Assembly (NCBI GenBank): GCA_013368315.1
Contig: JAACJM010000006.1
Span: forward strand, 930,001-994,000
Direction of reading: 5' to 3'
From: Tetrapyrgos nigripes
Taxonomy: Eukaryota > Basidiomycota > Agaricomycetes > Agaricales > Campanellaceae
Length of the DNA stretch: 64,000 nucleotides
Positions 35,603-48,224 of this stretch are shown here, piece by piece. The notes under the pieces were generated by a model, which saw only the letters and a program-made list of their open reading frames with translations, ran no database searches and was not told the DNA's origin. A program made the translations under genes and the position numbers. The first letter of the stretch is position 1; the number at the start of each line of letters is the position of its first letter.

Positions 35603-35748
35603 CCACTTATTCTTTTCTTTCATATTTCACATATACTTACATACCTAGATTCATATTATCTGTCTATTTTATCTAGGTACTTATCTCTGTCTTCGCTACT
35701 ACGAGACAGAGATTCATATTATCTGTCTATTTTATCTAGTGCTACATT

Positions 35749-35762
35749 ATAACAGGTTATGG
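35749..35762 (+). promoter_or_regulatory. Primer-binding site, half tRNA-iMet type
   Basis: AACAGGTTATGGGC directly follows the LTR end. GGTTATGGGC is complementary to the anticodon arm of initiator tRNA-Met (CCCATAACC), the internal priming site known from copia-type elements. Confidence 0.7.
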
Positions 35763-35860
35763 GCTGTATTGTTGCGTGAAGCATTTCTGACATTAGAATT
35801 CAAGCCCTTGATTGAGAGTTAAGGGAACTCACAGAGGAGGAAATTGTCAACGAGTCTATT

Positions 35861-36243
35861 GTGGATGTATCAGATCCTATCTCTGATGAACTGACTTATG
35901 AAAATTTGCATCTGCAAGAGGAGGATCTAGATCCTGGTTCGGAATCCAAAGCCAAAGCTGATGTCAACAAGCCCATTTCCTGTCCTCATCACACTGCCAA
36001 ACCCTCAAGATATGTGAAGGACCTTCAAAAGGGTGTTGGTACCACCACTGGTACTGGTAGAACTCGGAATGTCTTGCCTCATGGAATAGTTGAAGCCATT
36101 GAAGAGGAATTGGAAGGAGTAGCTATGGAAGCTACCATGGTGCATACAGAGATGATTGAACTGCGAAATCTGGCAGAGGCCAAGAGGTTGGTTGATTGGT
36201 TGAAGTGGGAAAGGGCCATAAAAGAGCAGGTGGACGTGTTGAT
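35861..36243 (+). pseudogene. Copia pol, INT-RT linker fragment
   Basis: The frame contains KPSRYVKDLQKGVG, LPHGIVEAIEEELEG and LRNLAEAKRLVDWLKWERAIKE. These are the segments that precede reverse transcriptase in fungal copia pol. Protease and integrase are missing between the primer site and here, a large internal deletion. The frame is cut at 36243 by a solo LTR and resumes at 37005. Confidence 0.8.
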
Positions 36244-37004
36244 TGTCACAAACCCTTGAGCTGGGCTAACCTCTCGATGCTGAATGGGCTCGTCGATGAG
36301 GGGAGAATGCCCCAGGAGGAGTCTGGAACCTAGGGGTGGCTTCAGTGAGAGGGAGTGACACTACTCACCCACTGACCCTAAGCCTATGAGACCAACAATC
36401 TGAGCTGCTGGTGGATCAATCTACATGCCTGTACAGCAACCAAGATGACAGCAAGGAACCAGACCAAGGAGAATGACAATGGATGATGAATGTAGAACAA
36501 GAATCCCTGTAAAGGATACAAGACAACTGTGACTCCTGAGGGAGTCATCTAACTAGATTCACTGCACATATCCCTCAATTCGAAATGCAGAACAAGCAGA
36601 GAAGAATGAGAGGAAACAACAACAAGATCAATTCTGAGGCTTGAGTACAGGAGAACACTACCTATATACAAGTAGTGAAATCAACTCCTGTATCAAGACT
36701 CTGCAACTAACTATGGTGCTCCTATAACTAATATACTAAACGATCACAAGTTCCAAACAGTAAATAGAATAAATGAATCAAATGTTAAACAATGAATACA
36801 GATGTGGAGCAATGAACAGAATGAATAATCGACATAATAAATGAAACAGAAATAGAATAGGTATAATCGAAAAACCCTCAGAGGGTTTTTGGGCTTAGGC
36901 AGTGAATGATGTAAGAGTGACAGATATGGAAATATGAAGGAGTGTATGGGTATGGCATGCGCTGAGGGTGTAGCTGAAGGTGACTGAGATGAGGATTTCT
37001 GACA
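36244..37004 (+). mobile_element. Solo LTR inside copia pol
   Basis: It is 761 bp with TGTCACAAACC...TTTCTGACA ends and a perfect 5-bp duplication TTGAT (36239-36243 and 37005-37009). Removing it and one TTGAT restores the copia frame exactly across the junction. It belongs to a different LTR family from its neighbours. The strand assignment is arbitrary. Confidence 0.92.
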
Positions 37005-37777
37005 TTGATGGAATTAGGTACCTGGGAAGTTGTTCCTATTCCAGAGTATGTGAATATAGTTGGGTACAAGTGGGTTTTCCAGATCAAGAAGGACGAGCAT
37101 GACAATGTTGCTCATTACAAGGCTCACCTGGTCGCTCAAGGCTTTACTCAGCAAGAGGGCATCAACTACAACAAAATGTATGCTCCTGTCACATGTTTGT
37201 CATCAATTCAAACAGCCCTGGCTCTAGGAGCTCGATACAATCTCAAAATGCACCAAGTTGATGTCAAGGGTGCTTATCTCAATGGCAAACTAATCAAAAA
37301 TGAAGTCATATACATGAAACACCCACCTGGTTATCCTCTTGACTCTCCATTGAAGATGGTTCTCAAGCTCAAGAAGCTGATTTATGGTTTGAAGCAGAGT
37401 GGCAGGTATTGGTACCTGAAGTTTGGAAGGACTTTAAAGGAGTTGATGGATATAGAAAGGTGCGAGATTGATCACACTGTGTTCTTCAAACATTTGGAGA
37501 ATGGGATTATTGTGATTGTGGCATCTGTGGATAATCTCACCATACTTACCTCCTCTATTGAGCTGATCAACTATGTTAAGTCAAAACTCTGCAAATGTTT
37601 CACTATAACGGATATGGGAGAATTGCATTGGATACTTGGTATCCAGGTCATTAGGGACAGGAAAAACAGTATGATTGCTCTTTCACAACATGCTTATATC
37701 GAATCAGTAGCTTGGGAATTTGGTCTTGAGAATGCAAAGCCATCCTCTGTTCCTATGAATATTCACAATTGTGAGAA
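37005..37777 (+). pseudogene. Copia reverse transcriptase fragment
   Basis: LGTWEVVPIPE, GYKWVFQIKKDE, YKAHLVAQGF, YAPVTCLSSIQ, HQVDVKGAYLNG, KLIYGLKQSGRYWY and DMGELHWILGIQV form the standard copia RT order. The catalytic YVDD is changed to SVDN near 37530, which would abolish activity. The frame runs into the opposite-strand LTR at 37778, so RNase H is lost. Confidence 0.92.
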
Positions 37778-38036
37778 TGTAGCCCTAGATAAAATAGACA
37801 GATAATATAAATCTAGGTATGTAAGTATATGTGAAATATGAAAGAAAAGAATAAGTGGCTCACCTCTGTCTCATAGTAGCAAAGACAGAGGTTCTCTAAT
37901 GTAAGCTAAGGGTATATATAGTAGTATACATGTGGAATAGACAAGAAGAGGAAACAAAGAAAGAAAAGTAACTGTAAGTAACTGTTCTATGACACATCAA
38001 CCCCTATTCACAGTGTATCTCTGTTATACTCTGACA
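37778..38036 (-). repeat. 3' LTR of a minus-strand copia
   Basis: It is 259 bp, reading TGTCAG...GGCTACA on the minus strand, and is the same family as the split LTR at 28462-35746. The purine-rich block GTGAGGAG just before it on the minus strand is the likely polypurine tract. The target-site partner at the other end was not found. Confidence 0.88.
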
Positions 38037-41000
38037 CTCCTCACTGTGAATGACAACTAACTCTCCTCCTTGCATGGAATCCTACTCCTCAGGTAAGACC
38101 CAATAGATTTTGTAGGCGAATGAATTCAGCTTTGGTATGAGTTGATTTTGTGAATATATCAGTGATGTTGTGTATAGAGGGAATATATTCAAGAGTTAAG
38201 TTGTTTTATTGAACATATTCACAAAGGAAATGGTAATTCATGTCGATGTGCTTCACTCAATAGTGGAGGGAGGGATCTTCTGATAAGCTGATTGTGGAAG
38301 TATTGTCACAGGATATGACTGTTGAGTGGTTCTGTTCAAAATCTATGCCTTTTAGTAATGCTCGAAGCCATATAGCTTCCTTTGCCGCTTTGAATCCTGC
38401 CATATACTCCACTTCACATGATGCAGCAACTGTCTTTTGCTTTCTCGCAGCCCAAGATACAGCTCCTGATCCCAGACTGAAACAATATCCTCCAATACTT
38501 TGCCTTGTATCCAAGCAATTAGCCCAATCCGAATCTGTGTAGCCTTGTAACATTACTGAGTCTTTCTTACCCCCCAGTACCAGTTTCAATTTGTGTGTCC
38601 CTTTTAGGTATTGAACAAGGTGAATTGCAGCATTCCAGTGCACATATGAGTAATTGGTGAGATGTTGGGATAATTGTTGGACTGAGTATGAGATGTCGGA
38701 TCAGGTGCCAACTGCCAGATAAATCAAGCAGCCAACCAGGAAAGCATATGGGAGTTGTTCGAGATTGGCTTTCTGGTCAACAGTTAGCTTATCCACATTT
38801 GGTTTTCATAGTTTTAAACCAGGGTCCATAGGCATTTCAGGAATGGATGTATTTGTGGTATATTGGCCAAACTGTTGGATGATACAATCAATAAGAGCAG
38901 TTTGGGATAGGGAGAAAGTGTGGTTTGTGTTGTCCCTTTGGACTGCAATACCGATGCAGTGTTTTGGTTTGCCTAGCTCAGAAATTACCCATTTTGTTTT
39001 GATCTGAGTTTTGAATCATTCAGATTCAGCCTTCAAATCTGAAACAATGAGGAAATCATCAACACGGATAGCTGTGATGATTATTCCAGTGGGTGTCTTT
39101 CAGTAGTAGATACATGGTTCGCATCCGAGCACAGTGAACCCCCATTGAATCATTGCTGTGTGAAGGGTTTTGTTCCAGATGTGGCCACTTTGCTTCATCC
39201 CATATAGGCTCTTCTTCAGTCACCATACGTATCCTTCTTGTCCAGGATCTTGGAAACCTGGAGGTATTTCCATGAACTGGATCTTGTTCTCTGGCAATAC
39301 TCCATGGAGGAAGGCCATTTTCACATCAATTTGTTCAGCACTCCAACCCAAATTCCCAGCAATATCCAATAAGATATGCCAGGATTCCATGTGTGCTGTC
39401 AGTGAGGACATTTTCATAAACTCTCTCTCCAAAATCTGCTCATATCCCTTAAAAACTAACCTGACTTTCCATCATACAGGTTTCCCAGATTCATCACGCT
39501 TGATGGCAGGTACCTCGGTTCTCAGTATGGCATCATAGACTTCATGATATTTCAATGAGTCTGACTCCTCTTTTCAAGCATGTTCCCATTTAGTTGAATC
39601 ACCAGACACTTGGGCCTCCTTCCACATATGTGGTTCATCTCCCATCTGGAAATTCTGTACCTCATCACAGATTGCTTCATAAATCTCATGTATGAGATGA
39701 GTCCTCTGGCCTGATTTCTGACTTTATCACTTCCATGATCAAAGCCTGCAGTTCATCTAAGGCAGGCATATCCATATGTTCCTGATCAACAGGAGGAATC
39801 TCATTCTGCATCACAGCTATAGTTCTCTTTCTTTCTTCTTTAGCTGCTTCAACCCGTTCAGTACTTTCCTGAACTGAATCCACTACTTTCTGATACAGAG
39901 TACAGTGGTCATAGTCAGGGGTACTCTTTTCAGTTAGTCTCACAGATCTTTGGGGTTCGGGTGGCTGATGATTGATTGGTTGTTCAGGCAGATCAGTGGA
40001 AGGAAGTTGATCAGAACCAGATGCTTTGGAAGTTTGATCAGTAATTGGAATAGGGAAGATGTCATCATTTTCAGTAATAGGGGTAGATGAAGGAGGAACA
40101 TTGTGAGGTTCTGGAATGATAGGGGTAACAGATGGTGAGTCAGATTTCACAGATTGATCATGACTCTCGATGAATTTGATGTGATAAGATGAAATGACTT
40201 TGCTGCTTCTCTGATGATAGCACTGATATGCTTTTGAATTTTGCTTGTAACCAATGAGGACACACTCAATAGATCTAGGGAAAATCTTAGGATTGTTCAT
40301 TTGAATAAGTACGAAGGCTTGGCAACCTATCTCACATAAATGAGATAGATCTGGTTTCTTCTGGTACCATAATTCAGCTGGGGTTTTTCTGTCAAGTGAT
40401 TTTATTGTGGTTAGGGAGTGCAGGTATGAGGGTGTAAGGTAGATCTCATCCCAAAGGTAGTCAGGTAGTTCTGCAGCTATCATCATTGACTATGTCTTGT
40501 TCATCAGAGTGCAGTGGAGACACTCCACATGACTATTCATTGCAGAAGTATAGGGTGGCATGAATTGTAAAGTTATACCTTTTGATTCGCACCACTTCAC
40601 CATTTCTTCAGACTTAAGTTCACCATTATCAATCTGGATTATTCCAACCTTCAGCCCAGTCTCTCATTCTCTTGCTTTGACCCATGCTTTTAACAGCTCA
40701 AATGCTTTATCTTTTCTGGCTAAGGGAACTGACCATGGATGACTTGAATAATTGTCTATGTATAATGTCCATGATATAATAGTTCCCTGTATGGGAATGT
40801 ACAGCTTGAGGACCAGTAAGGTCTATGAATACCTTCTATAATCTACGGGTAGCCCTATGATCATCCACACACTTCTTTGGTAGTGGATTAGAGGCCTGTT
40901 TTCTGAGGATACAGGGACAACATTTAGAATCTGTGTTGTACTTGGATAGATCAATGGGCATACCTTCAACTGAGTTTTTCTTGGCCATGTCAATTATGAT

Positions 41001-42075
41001 TTGTTCATAAGGATGGCCAAGATGCCCATGCCATGTGCTTGGTGGTGGGTCTCGGGAGAGGTAAGCATGTTCAGCTTCAGCATGGATTACAAGATCATAT
41101 AGTCAGTTAGAGTGTAGAGTTCCCTTGGCAAGTACTATGTCACTGTTTTTTTGGGGTGATCCAGGTGCTGTCATTGTTGAAATGGGAGACGAGTCTAACT
41201 GTGGCTTCAGGAATGTATATGCAGTCGTGTATACTATGTGTGCCAACTTTCCCGCTCGGACTTTAATATCTCCAATTCCATAAGCAGCAATAGATGAGCC
41301 ACTGACACCTTTTATGGAATGAGGAGGAATTGGATGAAGATTTAAGAAGTCAGAATGGTCTGGGAAAATGTGTGTTGTGGCACCACTATCCAGGATGAAG
41401 GGGAATTCAGTAAGAGAGATGTTGGTGTGAGCTTTCTGGTTCAGGGGTTCACATGTTATCCCTGCAAAATCCACATCTCTCCTCCTCTCACACCAGTCTA
41501 CTGATGCCTTTACATCTTCTAATGCTAACCATCCTTCATATTCCACACATTCCAGCTTGGTAATCATGGAGGTATCAATTGAATTGATAGAGTCACAAGC
41601 AATGCCTGCAAACTCTGAGGTAGATCTGGAAGGAGTTGTCTGAAGGACAGTATTGGTGTCCATATTGATAATATATGCCTGCCTGTTACTCTCAATGACA
41701 TGGTAGGTGGGTTTCTTTGTCTCTTCTGATGCACTGCTCTCCTTCTCTTGTGCCTTCATATGAGCTTCTCTTGACTCTGCAACTGTCTTTCCTGCCATAC
41801 CCCCCCAGGTGAAACACACCATTCCCTTGTATGGCCAAGTTGTTTAGGGCATTTGGGGCTGGTGCATTTTGATCAGTTTCAGGTATTGGACTTTGGGGAA
41901 GTTTGAGACAATAGCACAATGTCTCCAGTCTTCAAATCCGAGTCAAGGAGACCTTGGGCCATGTCTAACGCCGTTTGATGTCTGAGGAGTCATACTTCTT
42001 GGCATTAGAGATTGTTTTCAGATCAGGATTGGTTCTGTCAGATTGAGCAAAAGACTGAGTAACATTCTCGTGTGT
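38037..42075 (-). pseudogene. Copia element body, minus strand, degenerate
   Basis: In minus-strand order: protease with ILDSGATTHIF near 41390-41410 (frame 41103-41822), integrase with the HGHLGHP zinc motif near 41020 and broken catalytic region 40490-40960, INT C-terminus 39686-40486, RT fragments 38650-39540 (VKMAFLHGVLPENKIQFMEIPPGF near 39300) and RNase H 38257-38643 (GYTDSDWANCLDTRQSIGGYCF in two parts, ending near 38260). Many stops and frame changes are present. The 5' LTR was not found; the element ends at the repeat starting near 42080. Confidence 0.88.
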
Positions 42076-42079
42076 GGTG

Positions 42080-42441
42080 CTGATACACTGTACAAAATTC
42101 ACATGTAGAAACATTAATTGGCAGTTAGAAAGCTGGTTCACCACTTCAATTGGAATATAAAGGACTAGAGTGAGTCCTGAACCACTAGTTAAAGCACTAG
42201 TGGACTAAGTGTACGCGCCAGTACAATAAAGCTAAGTACTTATGAGTAGGATATGCTTATTCTAAGTACTATGGTTGATGTGTACAGTGCTTCGGTTATA
42301 GTAGCAGACCCACCCTACATACTATACAAAGTTCTATAAAGACTTTGTAACAATTCCTGCTATAATGTGCTTAGTACCACCAGTGTGACTCAAGGGAAAG
42401 TGAAGCTCCTATTCATGGGCAAGGCATGTGTAGGCTATACA
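42080..42441 (+). repeat. Repeat family E, partial copy (left of inversion)
   Basis: It matches 45113-45475 in the same orientation. Its continuation (acccagactctagcactaaac...) is found reversed at 49987 and below, on the far side of the inverted segment. Confidence 0.85.
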
Positions 42442-42887
42442 TGTCATGAATCCCTTCCTGTCTTCGCTTCCAGACCCTGTCCTACATTCCTTCTACTTCA
42501 TTTGTTCTAGATCTCATCTCCTGGTACCTATGACTTCTATCTTCTTTGATACATCATTTATCTGACTGACAGATCATATCTGCTTCTATGGCACATATTG
42601 ACATCACTTAGACACCTGATCATCATCCTATGATAGCTTCCCTTAGTACCTGCTGATCTAGCTTCATACTTTCATATATTTACTATAGGGCTTTGTGGAT
42701 AGGTCTCCAGTCTGTCCACTTCTGTCCCTCTGATCCATACTGCTCAGCATTGTCCTCAGTACTATGTAGACTCTGGCCTAGTACTGGCTTACTCACCTAT
42801 ACCATTTATTTGCCTTGTTACTTTGTCTTTGGCTCCTGTGTGGTGGCCTGAGAGGCATCCAGTCCCTATCTGAACCTGTTCTTGACA
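42442..42887 (+). mobile_element. Solo LTR 1 (446 bp, gypsy-like ends)
   Basis: Ends are TGTCATGAATCC and GTTCTTGACA, closely like the termini of the gypsy LTRs in this window. The left flank is ATACA and the right flank is GATAC, so it has no matching target duplication of its own. Its inverted near-identical copy is at 49988-50433. Confidence 0.9.
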
Positions 42888-43757
42888 GATACATTTACAG
42901 TGAAACAGAAAGCAAAAATGATAACATAGTACATAAGTGGGATCTAATTGCAAATCCATATTGGAGAAGCATGTATAGCACTTGAGGATGTGCATCAGCT
43001 GACATTGTCAAAAGGGCAGCATTTTTGGGGGCTTGCTGGAGTAGTAGACAAGTGGGAGCACTTGCTACCTTGAACACCTGGGCCAGAAGAGCAAAGGATG
43101 GGTTGATTTTTGGATGCCAACTTCTGAGGACTAGGGGTTTGGGCTGTGGGCAGAGGCAAATTCCTTTCTGTGTTTATGAGACTAGACGTTTGGACAGTGT
43201 TTGTGGGACTAGGAATTCGGGATGTCAGGAGAGACAGAATCCTTTCTGAGATTGCATTTGCAATGGCCAATTCTATCCATAGATTGGATGAAGAACTCTG
43301 TACATTAATCAGTGAGGCTCAGAGCCAGATTAACTGCAACTTACCATATAAATGTCTGAAATGGTCATTAAAAAGATTGGTTGCCAATACAGGCAGTCGT
43401 AATGGTTCTGAATGGAGATCAATAGTGAGAAGAGGACAAAAAAGTACAACTAACTGAAGCTGGACATGAGTCATGTGTATCTTCATCATCACTGTGACTC
43501 CCAGTGTCCAGCTGGATGCAGCTGTTGATATCGGATGTGCTGAGGAACAAGGATACTACAAAACAGTTGGGTCAGTTTTTCAATCTACTATTCGATAGCT
43601 TCAAGTTAAGCAACTCACCTGATAAATCATCAGCCACTTGATAGCCATAGTCAGTCACTCCAGGGTCACCGACAGTCATTTGGAAGGATGATGAGATGGT
43701 GAAGATAGTATCCGTGGAAGAAAGGTCAAAGTAGTCAATTGTTGGCTGATCAGACAT
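42888..43757 (-). pseudogene. Degenerate protein-coding relic, unassigned
   Basis: A start MSDQPTIDYFDLSS at 43757 and downstream minus-strand frames (42995-43270, 42789-42995) look like decayed exons. In the pre-inversion order this sequence would run directly into 50434 onward. No domain is recognised. Confidence 0.35.
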
Positions 43758-43859
43758 GCCTGGGGGATAATAATCCTGATAAGGAGTCCAGTGTCAGTCG
43801 ATGATATCTACTTGATTTTTTATTTCAATAAATGGCAGGGGTAAAGGCAGGGGAAGTGG

Positions 43860-44830
43860 GTCGTTAATAGGTGTCTTTTGTGTAAGTGTAGAACAAACAC
43901 AAACTTAAAGACTTTTATACAAATTGTAAAGTGTGAGTGTTCTGAGTAGTCAGAATACTCAACAGTTCACTTGTACTACAAGGACTTTTGGGGTTTTTGG
44001 TAGGGTTTTGCATGAATGCACATAAATTCAACACACAAAGACTATAAACAAGTCCACAAGGTATAACCAACAGTTTCAATTCACAATTTGTAGGCCCAAA
44101 TGCCTTATAACCAGTTTCACAAGTCCAAGGACACACACAAAAGGTAACACACAAAACCAACAAATTTGATTCAACACTATTGATCCACACACTATGTTTA
44201 TACTTGATGCGAGTGAAGTAAATTTGGTAGAAGCATAGTCTGTGTTTCGCAGTCTCTACAGCTAGCGCTAGTGAGATGACTGATACTCTACAGTACATGG
44301 CTTGAGTAACTACGAGAAACACCTAGTCCTTTTATACTACTTGCAGCTACTACTATACAGCTCTACATTTCTTTTTAATGTCCACTAGAAGGTACATAAG
44401 AAAACAGAAATATTGGTCTAACTGCCAGTCCATGCTCATCAGTACTACTAGATTAAGTAGGTACCTCCTAATTAGGGTATCTAGTAAATGTAGAATATTA
44501 TCTAAAACTAATAGGGCTTTCTATGTTCCCTTCACTTCATCCTCTTGACTAAGAGTACCTTTCTGGAACTGGCAGCCGTAGTCATTCTGACTCACATAGC
44601 TCCACCATCCATGCTGGGCTCCACTCATATGACACACATTCCTTTACCGCCAATCAGTTGCTATAGGTTTGTGTAGTCTTTTCTTATTCCTCCTCTTATG
44701 TTTTTCTGGTGCTACTATAGACTTGGTGTTCATAGACTTTGTTTCTAGTATACCACCAGTTCATAGTATAGTTCTCTTATAGATGAGTCCTGCTCTCTAT
44801 AAGGTCCTACATATCTTTTGTAGTCATCCT
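43860..44830 (+). repeat. Repeat family E, S-part copy 1
   Basis: It is about 0.95 kb and matches 47304-48211 in inverted orientation, with many substitutions. On the opposite strand it contains a TATA-like tagtataaaaggacta block. The outer edge is near CGTTAATAGGTG. Confidence 0.8.
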
Positions 44831-44949
44831 TGTACCAACAAGAACGCCTCAGTCATCAGGCACACATCTTGCCAATCTTACTGCTGCATTCAGAAATATC
44901 TTTACCCTTTTGGGGCTTTCTTCTTATGACTCATTCCTTAGATCACGTT

Positions 44950-45112
44950 AATAGGTGGTTTTTGTAATTAAGTGCTAGGAACTACACCCAAACACAAAAC
45001 CATATACAAATGTAAATGAGACGAGTGTTCTGAGTAGTCAGAGTACTCAAACTCCCAGTTTACTTGTACTATAAGTACTTTTGATTGGGGTTTTTCAATG
45101 AAGTTACCACTT
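44950..45112 (+). repeat. Repeat family E, S-part fragment
   Basis: It begins acgttaataggtgg and continues through gagtgttctgagtagtcag, like the start of copy 1, then is cut by the E copy that begins near 45113. Confidence 0.65.
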
Positions 45113-48100
45113 AGCACTGATATGCTGTACCAAATTCGTGTATAGAAATGCTAATTGGCAGTTAGAAAGCTGATTCACCACTTCAATTGGTATATAAAAG
45201 AACTAGAGTGAGTCCCGAACTGCTAGTTAAAGCGTTAGTGGAATAGGTGTATGTGCCAGTACAATAAAACTAAGTACTTATGAATAGGATATGCTTATTC
45301 TAAGTACTATGGTTGATGTGTACGGTGCTTCAGTTATAGTAGCAGATCCACCATATACTATACAAAGTTCTATAAGGACTGTAACCATTCCTACTATAAC
45401 ACGCTTAGTACTGCCAATGCGATTCAAGGGAAAGTGAAGCCCCTATTCATGGGCAAGGAACACGTAGGCTATATGACCCAGACTCTAGCACTAAACAATC
45501 ACTGGTTTAGAAATGGCACCATAATCGGAGAAATCAGAGGAAAGCCCTAGTAACCGACTATGTCTGAACTAGTGGTATAACAAGCGATACCTTGCTTGTA
45601 AGCAAAATAGAAGGAATAGTCTTTTTAAAGGCAGTAAGGATAGAAAAGTAGGACAAAGTATATACAGTGGCCAAAAAAATTGTCCACATGTTTGGCACTT
45701 TTGGAGAGATTGCTGATTTAAGAGCTATTGAGCAGAAATCTCCAAACATGGCTGGTGGTAGCAAGAAAGCCTTTGATTATAGCTACAATAATCTGTCTGT
45801 TTTGTCTTATTTGGCCAAATATCTGTGGAGTTATGATTGATTTAAAACTGTATGTCATTTGGACAATTTTTTGAGTTGCCACTTCAAAATCATTATTGCA
45901 ATAACCTGATGTGTTATACATGATGTCATGGGTGGAGCTGTACATTAATGTAATTTATACACTACAATGATGTCATAGCTGCCAGCTGGAGCATACATAG
46001 CAACATACAGATGCTCTACAGCTTCTATGAAAATCATGGGGTCCCTCATATCAGCCCAGAAAGACAATCTCTACTCTCTCCTCTTAACTGCCTCTCCATC
46101 TGCAAAAATTGCAGCTCAGACTGGAGTATGGAAGCCAGGAGTTGCTTTTGTGGCTTAAAAGACAAATACAGACAATGAGAACAATACAGCAGGGTGTCCT
46201 AGGAGGCTCTCTACTACTTGTGAAGAGGTTAGATTAGAAAAAAATCCATTCTGGTAAAGCCAGATTGCTACACAAGTGGCCTGAAACATCAAGGCTCTTC
46301 TTGGACAACCTTCCCAACCTATAACAGCCAAAACATGCCTGAAAATGTCTTGTGGCGATCTCCAAAACACAAAACAAGTGCAAACTTACAGTGACTTGCA
46401 GCAAGGCTCACTTGAAGTTTGCACAGATGTAAAAAGACTGGGCTGTAGAAGGCTAGAAGTGGGTTATTTTCTCAGATAAGACCAAAACCAATTATTTTGG
46501 GGCAAATATGCCCCAGCATGTGTGAGAAAAGAGAGATAAATTCATGGTACAGCAAGATGTGACAGAAATGATGACATTTGAGAGAGAAAATGACATGATG
46601 GGGTAGGGTATGGGGCAACAGTAAGCAGTAAAAATGGTCCAGATGAAGGGGAAGATAGATTGCAAACACTATATGACCATCTTAAGTAACAAAATCCTGG
46701 AAAGCATTAATAATATGGGAGTTGATCCAGAGGTGGCCATTTTTCAGCTGGGTATTAACTTTCTAAAGTGCTATATCCAATGGTTTCCTTTATCAGAACA
46801 TGTCTCTCTACCTATAAAAGCGACACTCTGCTTTCATACTTCAATCTGAGCTGAAATTTTGATAGAGGGAGGGGCAGTTTGGAGGAGAGAGTAGAGATTG
46901 TCTTTCTGGGCTGATATGAGGGACCCCATGATTTTCATAGAAGCTGTAGAGCATCTGTATGTTGCTATGTATGCTCCAGCTGGCAGCTATGACATCATTG
47001 TGGTGTATACATCACATTACTGTACAGCTCCACCCATGACATCATGTATAACACATCAGGTTATTGCAATAATGATTTTGAAGTGGCAACTCAAAAAATT
47101 GTCCAAATGACATACAATTTTAAATCAATCATAACTCCACAGATATGTGGCCAAATAAGACAAAACAGACAGATTATTGTAGCTCTAATCAAAGGCTTTC
47201 TTGCTGCCACCAGCCATGTTTTGAGATTTCTGCTCAATAGCTCTTAAGTCAGCAATCTTTCCAAAAGTGCCAAACATGTGGACAATTTTTTTGGCCACTG
47301 TATGTAGGACCTTATAGAGAGCAGGACTTATCTATAAGAACTAACTGGCGGTATACTAGCAACGAGGTCTATAAACACCAAGCCTATAGTAGCACCAGAA
47401 AAACATAGGAGGAGGAATAAGCAAGGACTACACAAACCTATAACAACTGATTGGCAGTAAAGGAATGTGAGTCAGACAAGTGGAGCTATGTGAGTTAGAA
47501 TGACTACGGCTGCCAGTTCCAGGAAGGTACTCTTAGTCAAGAGGATGAAGCGAAGGGAACATAGAAAGCCCTATTAGTTTAGATAATATTCTACATTTCA
47601 TAGATACCCTAATTAGAAAGTACCTACTTAATCTAGTAGTACAGAAAAACGTGGACTGGCGATTAGACTAATATTTCTGTTTTTCTTAGGTACCTTTTAG
47701 CGGACATTAAAAAGAAATGTAGAACTGTATAGTAGTAGCTGCGAGTAGTATAAAAGGACTAGGTATTTCTCATAGTTACTCAAGCCACGTACTGTAGAGT
47801 ATCGGTCATCTCACTAGCGCTAGCTGTAGAGACTGCAAAACACAGACTACACTTCTACCAAATCTACCTCACTCGCATCAAGTATAAACATAGTGTGTTG
47901 GAATCAATAGTGTTGAGTCAAATTTGTTGGTTTTGTGTGTTACCTTTTGTGAAATTGGTTATAAGGCATTTGGGCCTACAAATTGTGAAATTGAAACTGT
48001 TGGTTTATACCTTTGTGGACTTGTTATAGTCTCTGTGTGTGTTTAACTTGTGTGCACTCATGCAAAACCTTACCAAAAACCCCAAAAGTCCTTGTAGTAC

Positions 48101-48211
48101 AAGTGATCTGTTGAGTATTCTGACTACTCGGAACACTCGCACTTTACAATTTGTATAAAAGTCTTTAAGTTTGTGTTTCTTCTACACTTATGCAAAAGAC
48201 ACCTATTAGCG
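45113..48211 (+). repeat. Repeat family E, longest copy, split by a mariner-like element
   Basis: The R-part is 45113-45664 and the S-part 47301-48211, continuous once the element at 45665-47300 and one TA are removed (about 1.46 kb). One edge starts gatatgctgtaccaaattc, the other ends at cacctattagcg. Length and an internal TATA block would fit an LTR, but no coding partner is seen. Confidence 0.75.
45665..47300. mobile_element. Tc1/mariner-like element with ~460-bp inverted repeats
   Basis: The ends read TA|CAGTGGCCAAAAAAATTGTCC and the inverse, GGACAATTTTTTTGGCCACTG|TA, so the insertion duplicated TA. Arms 45665-46125 and 46840-47300 are long inverted repeats. The ~0.7-kb centre has no transposase DDE motif that I can find. 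It is probably non-autonomous. Confidence 0.85.
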
Positions 48212-48224
48212 CACAACACAATAA

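Larger units (their letters stand above)
28462..35746 (+). mobile_element. Copia 5' LTR split by a 7-kb insertion
   Basis: 28462-28642 and 35603-35746 together are the counterpart of the LTR at 37778-38036 in reverse orientation (TGTCGGAG...GTGCTACA). The LTR contains a perfect hairpin CCTCTGTCT/AGACAGAGG type. A tRNA-iMet half-molecule primer site follows at 35749, so this is a 5' LTR on the plus strand. Near its 3' end a block of about 65 bp (35650-35740) is locally duplicated relative to the other LTR. Confidence 0.85.

Noticed and set aside
46155..46370. Minus-strand frame in the mariner-like element as a transposase
   Set aside because: No DDE/DDD motif or helix-turn-helix; only ~70 residues.
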